Shown one piece after another: positions 1 through 7,884 of a stretch of 16,266 bases of DNA. Position 1 is the stretch's first letter; each line of letters begins with the position of its first letter. This stretch comes from Actinomycetes bacterium (GTDB lineage: Bacteria; Actinomycetota; Coriobacteriia; Anaerosomatales; Anaerosomataceae). The translations under genes were made by a program, and so were the position numbers. The stretch is from the NCBI GenBank assembly GCA_021850085.1, contig JAJZRZ010000013.1, forward strand, positions 1 to 16,266, given 5' to 3'. Below the pieces are notes generated by a model, which saw only the letters and a program-made list of their open reading frames with translations, was not told the origin of the DNA and made no database searches.

Positions 1-129
1 ATCGTCCACCTTGACCGGCAGGAGCGAGAGGCCGAGTACGGACTTCATCGCCACAGAACTCAGCAGCGTCAGCACGAGAGCGGCGACAATCCTCTCGAAA
101 TTGTCGCGCTTCCTGCCCTCGACCAGGCG
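1..129 (-). other. Possible minus-strand coding fragment at the window edge (putative chimeric end)
   Basis: Read on the minus strand from base 129 to base 1, these bases give an open frame. It has a charged stretch (LVEGRKRDNFERIV), then a hydrophobic segment (ALVLTLLSSVAMKSVLGL), as at the start of a membrane protein. By hand count, the minus frame has about 84% G/C at third positions, against about 67% for the plus frame in register with secD. The charged-then-hydrophobic pattern is loosely like small membrane-anchored DUF families; no family is assigned. It may be a fragment of an unrelated gene joined to secD by misassembly or rearrangement, or a chance antisense frame. Confidence 0.25.
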
Positions 130-1023
130 GGTTACGCGCCCTTCATGACCGGCGAGGTCGTCACCGACGCGCAGGTGACCACGGACGAGTTCGGCAACCC
201 GGCCGTGAGCATCACCATGAGCCGAGAGGGAGCCGACGTTTGGGGCGAGGTGACAAGCCGTCTCGCGCCTGCGAGGGGGATCGTGGTGATCGCACTTGAC
301 GGCCGCGCCAAGTCGGCGCCGGCGGTCCAGTCGCCGATCCTCGACGGCAACACGCTCATCACCGGCACGTTCTCCATCGACGAGGCGCGCGGTCTTGCCG
401 CGGTGCTGCAGTCCGGTGCGATGCCCGCGCAGATCGAGATCGACGAATCGCGGGTGGTGGGTCCCACACTCGGTCAGGACTCGCTCAACCAAGGTCTGCT
501 CGCCGCTTTTTTGGGCCTCGTCTCCGTGGCCCTTTTCATGGCCGTCTACTACCGAGGGCTCGGCCTCTTGTCGTGGGTCGCGCTCGGGCTGTACGGAGTG
601 ATCTTCCTGGGTGTGCTTGCGGTCCTGTCCCGCTTCGGCATCTTCTCGATGACCCTGCCGGGCATCGCGGGCATGATCCTCACCATCGGTGTCGCGGCTG
701 ACACGTCGATCCTCATCTTCGAGCGCCTGAAGGAAGAGGTCGCGGCGGGCAAGACCTATCGCAGCGCCGCGAAGTCCGGGGTCAGGCACGCGATCGCAAC
801 CAGCATCGATGCGGACGTCGTCACGCTTGTGTCGGCGGTCGCCCTGTACATTTTCGCCATCGGCCCGGTTCGCGGATTCGCCTTCACGCTCATCCTGGGC
901 ATCTTCATCGACCTTGTGATCGCACTTCTGTTCACAGCCCCGATGGTCCGGATACTTGCCGAAGGACCGATGGCCAAAGTGCCGGCACTCTTCGGTCTGA
1001 AGGCGGGTGATCGGGATGCCTAG
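1..1023 (+). CDS. secD: Protein translocase subunit SecD, C-terminal part (5' end missing)
   Basis: SecD works with SecF in the cytoplasmic membrane, using the proton gradient to pull exported proteins through SecYEG. The visible part begins in the periplasmic region (MTGEVVTDAQV from base 145), followed by the family's ALDG.AKSAP stretch, the PTLGQDSL segment before the membrane domain, and about five hydrophobic helices. The GVAADTSILIFERLKEE segment is the SecD/SecF transmembrane signature. The stop is TAG at 1021-1023. The frame is open back to base 1, but only sequence from about base 130 reads as SecD. Codons before that are rich in Gln, His and Arg and have fewer G/C third positions, so the true secD boundary within bases 1-130 is uncertain. 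secF follows with an 8-base overlap, so the two are co-translated. Family identity is certain; the left boundary is not. Confidence 0.92.
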   Translation: MVHLDRQEREAEYGLHRHRTQQRQHESGDNPLEIVALPALDQAGYAPFMTGEVVTDAQVTTDEFGNPAVSITMSREGADVWGEVTSRLAPARGIVVIALDGRAKSAPAVQSPILDGNTLITGTFSIDEARGLAAVLQSGAMPAQIEIDESRVVGPTLGQDSLNQGLLAAFLGLVSVALFMAVYYRGLGLLSWVALGLYGVIFLGVLAVLSRFGIFSMTLPGIAGMILTIGVAADTSILIFERLKEEVAAGKTYRSAAKSGVRHAIATSIDADVVTLVSAVALYIFAIGPVRGFAFTLILGIFIDLVIALLFTAPMVRILAEGPMAKVPALFGLKAGDRDA

Positions 1024-1936
1024 GCGCGGGATCGACTTCATGGGCAAGCGGAACGTGTTCTTCGCGCTCTCGGCCGCCGTCAGCGCGCTGGCGATAGTGA
1101 TCCTCCTCGTGAACGGGCTCACCTTCGGCATCGAGTTCCAAGGCGGCACGGTGATGACGCTCGCCGGGGCGCAGGGTGTGGATACCGAACAGGTTCGCGA
1201 GGCGCTCGAGGTCGCGGGCGTACCCGACGCGCGCAATGCGGTCATCCAGCCCACGGATGAAGGCGGCTTCATCGTCAGGACCGCGGAATCGGACACGAGC
1301 GCGGCCCAGGAGGATTTCGGGATGATCGTCTCCGAGCTCGGGCTGCCCGAACAGGACGCCAACGTGACCACCATCGGTCCGGGCTGGGGCGCGAACGTGA
1401 CGAACGCGGCGCTCATCGCTCTGATCGTCTCGCTTGTGGCGATTCTGGGTTACATATCGCTGCGCTTTGAGTACAAGATGTCGATCACTGCCGTGCTGGC
1501 GCTGTTCCACGACACCCTCATCGTGCTCGGCGTGTACTCGCTCTCAGGGAGGGAGGTCACGCCCAACACGATCGCGGCCCTGCTCACCATCTTGGGCTAC
1601 TCGCTGTACGACACGATCGTCGTGTTCCACCGCATCAAGGAGAACGCGGCCAACCTGTCCAAGCGCAGCTTCATGGAGATGACCAACGAGTCGATCAACC
1701 AGATGCTGATGCGGTGGATCAACACCGGGCTGGTACAGATCATCCCGATCCTGGCGCTGCTGTTCTTCGGCGGCGAAACCCTGCGGGACTTCGCGTTCGC
1801 CATGGCCGTCGGCATAGGCTCGGGCGCGTACTCCTCAGTGGGTCTGGCCAGTCCGCTGTACGCGGTGTGGAAGGAGCGCGAACCCAAGTTCAAGGCGCTC
1901 AAGAAGCGATATGAGGCACAACAGAGCGTGAAGTAG
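1016..1936 (+). CDS. secF: Protein translocase subunit SecF
   Basis: SecF is the membrane partner of SecD in Sec-dependent export. The 306-residue protein is the usual length. It has an N-terminal helix after the GIDFMGKR segment, the FGIEFQGGT motif that opens the periplasmic domain, and a C-terminal membrane domain with about five helices. Within that domain are GYSLYDTIVVFHRIKEN (family form GYS.NDT.VVFDRI.EN), NTGLVQIIPILALLFFGGETLRDFAFA split over one helix, and a YSS..LASPL end. ATG 1016 is chosen because an AAGGCGG ribosome site ends nine bases before it; an in-frame GTG at 1007 is the alternative. The start overlaps the last 8 bases of secD. A GC-rich stem-loop lies 25 bases past the stop, so the secDF unit probably ends here. 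Confidence 0.96.
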   Translation: MPRRGIDFMGKRNVFFALSAAVSALAIVILLVNGLTFGIEFQGGTVMTLAGAQGVDTEQVREALEVAGVPDARNAVIQPTDEGGFIVRTAESDTSAAQEDFGMIVSELGLPEQDANVTTIGPGWGANVTNAALIALIVSLVAILGYISLRFEYKMSITAVLALFHDTLIVLGVYSLSGREVTPNTIAALLTILGYSLYDTIVVFHRIKENAANLSKRSFMEMTNESINQMLMRWINTGLVQIIPILALLFFGGETLRDFAFAMAVGIGSGAYSSVGLASPLYAVWKEREPKFKALKKRYEAQQSVK

Positions 1937-1961
1937 CCGTACGGTTGCGGGATGCCGACGG

Positions 1962-1990
1962 GGCCGGTACCGCCGAGTGCGGTGTCGGCC
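1962..1990 (+). terminator. GC-rich stem-loop between secF and recJ (possible terminator without U-tract)
   Basis: GGCCGGTACCGC (1962-1973) pairs with GCGGTGTCGGCC (1979-1990) over 12 unbroken pairs, two of them G-U, closing a five-base loop CGAGT. No run of T follows, so this is not a classical intrinsic terminator. High-GC actinobacteria often have such stems without a T tract, though their efficiency is debated. Its place just after secF and before a TAGAAT element supports a transcription-unit boundary. Confidence 0.5.
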
Positions 1991-1998
1991 CTGACAGC

Positions 1999-2004
1999 TA
2001 GAAT
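1999..2004 (+). promoter_or_regulatory. Likely -10 element (TAGAAT) giving a leaderless recJ transcript
   Basis: TAGAAT differs from TATAAT at one position and ends seven bases before ATG 2012. That is the spacing at which transcription would begin at, or next to, the A of the start codon, as in the leaderless transcripts common in actinobacteria. No good -35 hexamer is visible 16-18 bases upstream. GGAG at 2005-2008 lies only three bases from the ATG, too close for a normal ribosome site, which fits a leaderless start. Confidence 0.45.
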
Positions 2005-2011
2005 GGAGAGC

Positions 2012-5000
2012 ATGACGGACAGCACCCTTCCGCGCGCTCGCGCGCCGTGGCGCGTGGCGTCTCCTGACGATGGCGCGGTAGCCGAGCTCATGGCTCAGAC
2101 GGGCGTGTCGGCGATCACTGCGGGCATACTCGTTGCGCGTGGGATCGTGACGGCTCACGACGCGCGCCGCTTTCTGGAGCCCTGTCTTGCTCGCGACTGG
2201 CCGGCCGCAGGCGAGATCCCGGGCCTTGCCGAGGCTGCTTGGTCAGTGGCCGAGGCGGTCCGCAAGGGCCGGCGCATCTGCGTGTTCGGTGATTTCGATC
2301 TCGACGGCATCTCCGCGACCGCGACCGCGACGCTCGGCCTGCGCGCGTTCGGCGCGAGCGTGTTCCCCGTGGTTCCGCACCGGTTCCGCGAGGGCTACGG
2401 ACTCTCCGAGGCATCCCTCGGCAGGATCATCGGCCTCAGCCCGGATCTGGTCGTGACGGTGGACTGCGGAATCTCGAGCGCGAGCGAGGTCGCATGGCTG
2501 CGGGAGCGCGGGATCGACGTCGTCATCACCGACCATCACGAGCCGGGAGAGAGCATCCCGGCTGGCGTGCCCGTCGCGAACCCGAAGCTCGCCGCCGACG
2601 GCCCGCAGCTTGCCGGCGCCGGTGTGGCCTTGGCGCTCGTGCGTGAGGTCGGCGCTGTGCTCGGACACGACAACGTCTGGCTCGAACTCACCGACCTCGC
2701 CATGCTCGGGACGGTCGCCGACATCGTGCCTCTGACGGGTGCGAACAGGGCGCTCGTGGCCGACGGCCTCGCGCGGGTGCGCGCGGGTGCACGCCAGGGG
2801 TTGGCCGCGCTTGCATCGGTGGCATCCGTACCCTCCACCACAATCGAAGCCGACCAGGTGGCCTTCGCGCTCGCTCCTCGGCTGAACGCCGCGGGACGGA
2901 TGGCCGAGCCGGAGCTGGCCCTCGACCTGCTCCTGACCGACGACCCGTCGCGGGCCGAGGTCTTGTCGCACGCGCTCGACGAGCACAACCGGCTTCGCCA
3001 GGCGGCCGAGAGCGACCTGTTCGACTCCGCGGTGCGCGAGGCCGGCCGGGTGTTCGCGGCGGGCGCCCCCGCGCTCGTGGTCGCGGGTGAGGGCTGGCAC
3101 GAGGGCGTGAGGGGCATCGTGGCATCCCGGCTCGTCGCTCGTTTCGGCGTTCCCGCGCTCGTGTTCTGCGTGAACGGGGATGAGGCGCAGGGCTCGGGCC
3201 GGAGTGTGGAGGGCGTGGATCTCTTCAGCGAAGTGGGCGCGCTGTCGCACATTCTCACTCGCTACGGCGGGCACGAGATGGCGGTGGGAGTGACGCTGCC
3301 AACAGCTTCGCTGCCCGCCTTTCGCGAGGCTTTGTGCGAGCGATTGGCACGCCTGCCCCACGAGGACCTCGTGCGAGGACTGCCGATCGATGCCGAGGTC
3401 CCGCTCGACGCCCTATCGCGCGAAATGGCGGCCGAGCTGGCGCTGCTCGGGCCGTTCGGCTTCGGCAATCGCAGGCCGCTGCTTGCTGTGCGCGGCGTCT
3501 TCATGAACGGCCGCAAGCGGGTGGGCAAGGCCGAAGAGCACCTCAGGTTCACAGCGTACGATGGGGTGGCGGCCGTGCCCGCGATCGCGTTCCGGTGCCC
3601 GGAGATCGCCACCCTCGCGGACACTGAAACCGCCAGCGACATAGCCTTCGAGCTCGCGGTCGACGAGTGGCGCGGCGTCGAACGCGTGCAGATGCTCGTC
3701 CGCGACGTCCAAGTCCGTGTGCCGTCGCCCGAGGCGCCCGCAGCCGAGCTCGTGGAGGACCTTTTCGAGCACGCCGAGGAGATCTTGGCGCGGGGGGAGT
3801 ACGCGGGCATCGGCGATGCCGAGCAGTTCCACACAAAGCTCGCGGGCGTGACGTTCGAGGGGCGGCAGCAGGTGGTGGCGCGTCTTGTGCCGGGAACGCC
3901 GCTGCGCGTCGAGCGGCAGCCACGCAACGAGTATGACGCGAACGCCTGCGCCGTGTTCGACCCCTTCGGCGATCACGTGGGCTTTCTCAACAGGCGCTTG
4001 GCCGAGGCGCTCGCTCCGGTGATCGACGCAGGCGTGGAATACGACGTGGAAGTCACCGAGGTCACCGGAGGCGAGGACGGTGGCTCGCTGGGGGTGAACG
4101 TCATCATGGCGCGCCGGGGTTCGGACCAGACCGAGGACGCCGAGCGGCGTCGGCTCGCCCTTGAGCGGCGCGCCGAGCTGGCCGGCTTGGAGCCCGCCGC
4201 GCTCGACGCCGCGCTCGCGGGCCACCTCATCGGCGGACGCGCGTTGCACGAGGCGCAGAAGCAGGCGCTCGTCCACCTTGCCGAGGGCCGTTCAGTCCTC
4301 ACCGTCATGGCCACAGGGCGTGGGAAATCGCTCATCTTCCATCTGCACGCGGCGCGCGAGGCGATCGCCCGTTCGGCGGCCTCGGTCTTCGTCTACCCGC
4401 TTCGCGCTCTCGTGGCCGACCAGTCGTTCCATCTCGAGAGTTCGTTTGCCGAGATCGGATGTCGCGTGTCAACGCTCACCGGAGAGACACCGGTCGCCCG
4501 GCGCGACGCGATCTTCGAGGGGCTCGCAGGCACGACGGTAGATGTCGTGCTCACCACGCCCGAGTTCCTGGACCACCACGCCGCGCGTTTCGCCGCCACC
4601 GGCAGGGTGAGGTTCGTGGTGGTGGACGAGGCACATCACGTGGGCCTTGCGCGCGCCGGCCATCGGCCCGCGTACGGGCGGCTCGGCCAGGCGCTCGAGG
4701 TGCTCGGGCGCCCCACCGTGCTCGCCGTGACGGCGACGGCTCCCGATGAGGTGACCGACACGATCTGTTCCTCGCTCGGCGTGAGCGAGGTCGTCCTGGA
4801 CGCCACAGTACGCGACAACCTCCGCATCGCCGACGTCCGCGGAGCGAACGACAAGCTCTCCCGCATCGCGGCGCTCGGCGCCGGCGGCTACAAGGCGATC
4901 GTCTACGTCAACAGTCGCGAGACATCGGTCAAGCTCGCCAGGCAGCTGCGTGCCAAGGTGCCGGACCTGCTGCATCGCGTCGCCTTCTACAACGGCGGAA

Positions 5001-5659
5001 TGACACGCGAGTCGCGGCACGCTGTGGAGCGCGCATTCCGCCAGGGCGAGCTCACCTTGGTGGTGGCCACGAGCGCCTTCGGCGAGGGGGTCAACATCCC
5101 GGATGTCCGCCATGTTGTGCTCTACCACCTGCCGATGGGGGAGGTCGAGTTCAATCAGCTGTGCGGCCGCGGTGGACGCGACGGGCAGCCCGCCTGCGTC
5201 CACCTGCTGTTCGGCAAGAACGACGCCCGCCTCAACCGGATGATCCTCGAGTCCGGAGCACCGTCACGTGATGACCTGGCGGCTCTGTACCTCACACTGA
5301 GGGAAATGGGTGGCGAAGCCGAGGCGCTCGAGGTCACGAACGGCGAGCTTGCGCAGCGCGTCAAGAAGCGGCGCGCGGCCTCCGCGCTGAGTGAAAAGGG
5401 CGTCAGCAGCGGCCTCGGCGTCTTCCGGGAGCTTGGACTGGTGGCGAGCGAAGGCACGGGCGCGTACCGGCGCCTCACGCTGCTGCCCGCGCCTGCGCGC
5501 AAGCTCGATCTCGCAGGCTCCGTCCGTTACGCCGAAGGCATCGAGGAGATCGAGGGCTTCGAGTCGTTCAAGGACCGCGCGCTCGACGCGACGGCAGAGG
5601 AGTTGCTGCACGCGTTCAATCGTCCTATCCTGCCCACACGACCCCGGGGACCCCGATGA
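2012..5659 (+). CDS. recJ: RecJ-HIRAN-RecQ fusion: single-strand DNA exonuclease joined to a superfamily 2 helicase
   Basis: This 1215-residue protein joins three modules. Residues 1-~570 are RecJ, a 5'-3' single-strand DNA exonuclease: DHH-family metal motifs GDFDLDG (93-99), DHH (174-176) and VADIVPL (Asp237), the DHHA1 motif GGHEMAVG (419-426), and the RecJ OB domain with PFGFGN (481-486). Residues ~607-685 are a HIRAN domain (HTKLAGVTF, NEYDANACAV, VGFLNRR), a module that binds DNA ends in chromatin and repair helicases. Residues ~740-1215 are a RecQ-like helicase with Walker A MATGRGKS (766-773), DEAH (872-875), TATA (907-910) and motif VI QLCGRGGRDG (1049-1058). No RecQ zinc-binding cysteines follow motif VI; the tail looks winged-helix-like. 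Ordinary RecJ is about 550-800 residues. The start is set at ATG 2012 behind the TAGAAT element; in-frame ATGs at 1952 and 2003 would extend it. It probably resects DNA ends, unwinding and digesting in one protein. Domain calls are secure; the coupled activity is inference. Confidence 0.95.
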   Translation: MTDSTLPRARAPWRVASPDDGAVAELMAQTGVSAITAGILVARGIVTAHDARRFLEPCLARDWPAAGEIPGLAEAAWSVAEAVRKGRRICVFGDFDLDGISATATATLGLRAFGASVFPVVPHRFREGYGLSEASLGRIIGLSPDLVVTVDCGISSASEVAWLRERGIDVVITDHHEPGESIPAGVPVANPKLAADGPQLAGAGVALALVREVGAVLGHDNVWLELTDLAMLGTVADIVPLTGANRALVADGLARVRAGARQGLAALASVASVPSTTIEADQVAFALAPRLNAAGRMAEPELALDLLLTDDPSRAEVLSHALDEHNRLRQAAESDLFDSAVREAGRVFAAGAPALVVAGEGWHEGVRGIVASRLVARFGVPALVFCVNGDEAQGSGRSVEGVDLFSEVGALSHILTRYGGHEMAVGVTLPTASLPAFREALCERLARLPHEDLVRGLPIDAEVPLDALSREMAAELALLGPFGFGNRRPLLAVRGVFMNGRKRVGKAEEHLRFTAYDGVAAVPAIAFRCPEIATLADTETASDIAFELAVDEWRGVERVQMLVRDVQVRVPSPEAPAAELVEDLFEHAEEILARGEYAGIGDAEQFHTKLAGVTFEGRQQVVARLVPGTPLRVERQPRNEYDANACAVFDPFGDHVGFLNRRLAEALAPVIDAGVEYDVEVTEVTGGEDGGSLGVNVIMARRGSDQTEDAERRRLALERRAELAGLEPAALDAALAGHLIGGRALHEAQKQALVHLAEGRSVLTVMATGRGKSLIFHLHAAREAIARSAASVFVYPLRALVADQSFHLESSFAEIGCRVSTLTGETPVARRDAIFEGLAGTTVDVVLTTPEFLDHHAARFAATGRVRFVVVDEAHHVGLARAGHRPAYGRLGQALEVLGRPTVLAVTATAPDEVTDTICSSLGVSEVVLDATVRDNLRIADVRGANDKLSRIAALGAGGYKAIVYVNSRETSVKLARQLRAKVPDLLHRVAFYNGGMTRESRHAVERAFRQGELTLVVATSAFGEGVNIPDVRHVVLYHLPMGEVEFNQLCGRGGRDGQPACVHLLFGKNDARLNRMILESGAPSRDDLAALYLTLREMGGEAEALEVTNGELAQRVKKRRAASALSEKGVSSGLGVFRELGLVASEGTGAYRRLTLLPAPARKLDLAGSVRYAEGIEEIEGFESFKDRALDATAEELLHAFNRPILPTRPRGPR

Positions 5660-5675
5660 CGCGAAGAGGTCTCAC

Positions 5676-7883
5676 GTGACCGCGACTCTCGAAGCGATCG
5701 AAGCGCAGATACGTTCGTACAACTCCTCGGCGGACCTGCGGGGCATAGAGGAGGCGTACCGCTTCGCGCTCGAGCACCACAAGAGCCAGAAGCGAAAGAG
5801 CGGCGAGCCGTTCATCAGCCACCCGCTCGAAGTGGCGATGATCCTCGCGCAGCTCAATCTCGACACAGCCACACTTCAGGCCGCACTGCTGCACGATGTG
5901 GTGGAGGACAGCAAGGTCAGCCTGAAGCAGGTCCGCGAGATTTTTGGCGATGAGGTGGCCGCCTTGGTCGACGGCGTCACCAAGCTCGGCAGGATAAAGT
6001 TCAGCTCGCTGGCCGAGGCGCAATCACAGAACCTGCGCAAGATGCTCATCGCGATGGCCAAAGACATCCGTGTCATCCTCATCAAGCTCGCCGATCGTCT
6101 GCACAACATGCGTACACTGCTGGCGCTGCCAGAAGAGAAGCGTCGACGCAAGGCCATCGAAACGATGGAGATCTACGCCCCGCTCGCGCACCGCCTGGGC
6201 ATCAGCTCCATCAAGTGGGAGCTCGAGGACCTTGCGTTCTACTACCTTGAGCCGAAGAAGTTCGCGCAGATCCAGAAGATGGTGGCGGAAAGCCGCGCCG
6301 CGCGCGAGGAATACCTGCAGCAGGTGATCGACCAGCTCTCGGGCGAACTCCGCGAGATCGGTATCGACAGCGACATCTCGGGTCGACCCAAGCACCTGTA
6401 CAGCATCCACCAGAAGATGACGCAGCGAGGGAAGGACTTCTCCGAGATATACGACCTCATCGCGCTGCGCGTGATCGTGGACTCGGTGAAAGACGTCTAC
6501 GGCGCCCTCGGAACCGTGCACTCGATCTGGAAGCCGGTGCCCGGCCGCTTCAAAGATTACGTGGCCATGCCGAAGTTCAACATGTACCAGTCGCTGCACA
6601 CCACCGTCATCGGCCCGGCAGGGCGTCCGCTCGAGATCCAGATCCGGACCGAGGAGATGCACCGCACCGCGGAGTACGGCATCGCGGCGCACTGGCGCTA
6701 CAAGGAGGGGAGCCGCGCTGACGAAAGTTTCGACGAGCGGCTCGCTTGGCTTCGGCAGATGCTCGAGTGGCAGACTGAACTCAAGGACCCGCGCGAGTTC
6801 ATGGAGGCGCTCAAGATCGACCTGTTCGAGGACGAGGTCTTCGTATTCACGCCGAAAGGCGATGTGGTCTCGCTGCGAAAGGGTTCCACGCCCATCGACT
6901 TCGCTTACATGATCCACACGGAGGTGGGCCACCACTGTGTGGGGGCCAAGGTGAACGGCTCGATCGTCACTTTGGACTACGAGCTGCAGATGGGCGACCG
7001 GGTGGAGATTCTCACCAACAAGAACTCGTGGCCGAGTCGAGACTGGCTGAACGTGGTGAGGACCTCCTCGGCGCGCAGCAAGATTCGAAGTCATTTCTCC
7101 CGCGCGAGTCGCGAGGACGATCTAGTCAAGGGCAAAGATGAGCTCGGCAAAGTGCTGCGCAAGCAGGGGATGGGGGTCGGCGCCAGCGCGCTCGGCAAGG
7201 CGCTCGATGCAGTGGCCAAGGACATGAACCTCTCCGAGGGCGACGACCTGCTCGCCGCCATCGGCAGCGGCAGGCAAAGCCCGAAGCAGGTTGTGACAAA
7301 GCTCATCAGGATGCTGGCCAAAGACGGGGTCAAGCCGGTTCCCGAACCCGTGGAGCCTCAGCTCCCGGTGCTGCAGCCCTCGCGAGCGGTCTCCCGGCGC
7401 AGGAGCTCGACGGGCGTTCGCGTCAAAGGCATCGACGATGTCCTCGTGCGCCTCGCGCATTGCTGCAACCCGGTTCCCGGTGACAAAATCATCGGTTTCG
7501 TGACTCGTGGGCGCGGCGTATCAGTTCACCGCGGCGACTGTCCCAATGCGCGGGAACTGGTTGCGACAAGCCCTGAACGCATACTTGAGGTCGAGTGGGA
7601 CACAGGCATGTCCACGACGTATCAGGTCGAGATACTCATCGAAGCGCTCGACCGCACACGCCTTCTCCAAGACGTTTCCGTCGTGCTCGCGGACGCCGGC
7701 GTGAACGTGCTCTCGGCGGCCGTCTCCACCGACAGGCAGGGAGTCGCCTACCTTCGGTTCCTGTTCGAGCTCGGACACATGGACCAGCTGCAGAGAGTGC
7801 TCAACCAGGTACGCGCGGTGGACGGTGTGTTCGACGCGCAGCGAACGATGCCAGAGGGCGGCAGGAAGCGGGAAGGCAGGTAG
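5676..7883 (+). CDS. relA: Bifunctional (p)ppGpp synthetase/hydrolase Rel (RSH family)
   Basis: Rel makes (p)ppGpp from ATP and GDP/GTP when uncharged tRNA sits on the ribosome, and also degrades it, setting the stringent response. The 735-residue length is typical of long RSH enzymes. In order: an HD hydrolase domain with FISHPLEVA, LLHDVVEDS (His73-Asp74) and KLADRLHNM; the synthetase domain with YDLIALRVIV (~260) and RFKDYVAMPKFNMYQSLHTT (~291-310); a TGS domain (from ~388, VFVFTPKGDVV); the zinc-finger-like region with HCCNPVPGD (Cys596-Cys597); and a C-terminal ACT domain (~650-730). The RFKD sequence is the RXKD form of bifunctional Rel/SpoT enzymes, not the EXDD form of synthetase-only RelA, and the HD residues are intact, so both activities are expected. 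Start GTG 5676 has AGAGG six bases upstream; the frame is open farther upstream, but that part overlaps recJ. It lies 16 bases past recJ, probably in the same operon. Confidence 0.97.
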   Translation: MTATLEAIEAQIRSYNSSADLRGIEEAYRFALEHHKSQKRKSGEPFISHPLEVAMILAQLNLDTATLQAALLHDVVEDSKVSLKQVREIFGDEVAALVDGVTKLGRIKFSSLAEAQSQNLRKMLIAMAKDIRVILIKLADRLHNMRTLLALPEEKRRRKAIETMEIYAPLAHRLGISSIKWELEDLAFYYLEPKKFAQIQKMVAESRAAREEYLQQVIDQLSGELREIGIDSDISGRPKHLYSIHQKMTQRGKDFSEIYDLIALRVIVDSVKDVYGALGTVHSIWKPVPGRFKDYVAMPKFNMYQSLHTTVIGPAGRPLEIQIRTEEMHRTAEYGIAAHWRYKEGSRADESFDERLAWLRQMLEWQTELKDPREFMEALKIDLFEDEVFVFTPKGDVVSLRKGSTPIDFAYMIHTEVGHHCVGAKVNGSIVTLDYELQMGDRVEILTNKNSWPSRDWLNVVRTSSARSKIRSHFSRASREDDLVKGKDELGKVLRKQGMGVGASALGKALDAVAKDMNLSEGDDLLAAIGSGRQSPKQVVTKLIRMLAKDGVKPVPEPVEPQLPVLQPSRAVSRRRSSTGVRVKGIDDVLVRLAHCCNPVPGDKIIGFVTRGRGVSVHRGDCPNARELVATSPERILEVEWDTGMSTTYQVEILIEALDRTRLLQDVSVVLADAGVNVLSAAVSTDRQGVAYLRFLFELGHMDQLQRVLNQVRAVDGVFDAQRTMPEGGRKREGR

Positions 7884-7884
7884 C

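Noticed and set aside
2243..3361. 372-codon minus-strand frame opposite recJ
   Set aside because: Antisense to the RecJ DHH domain, rich in Arg and His with no family resemblance; long antisense frames are expected in DNA of this GC content.
5391..5675. Extension of relA upstream of GTG 5676
   Set aside because: The frame is open but lies inside recJ, reads as Arg/Ser-rich noise, and Rel similarity begins right after the GTG, which has a good ribosome site.
6024..7094. 356-codon minus-strand frame opposite relA
   Set aside because: Mirrors the HD, synthetase and TGS coding of relA and has no recognisable domain of its own.
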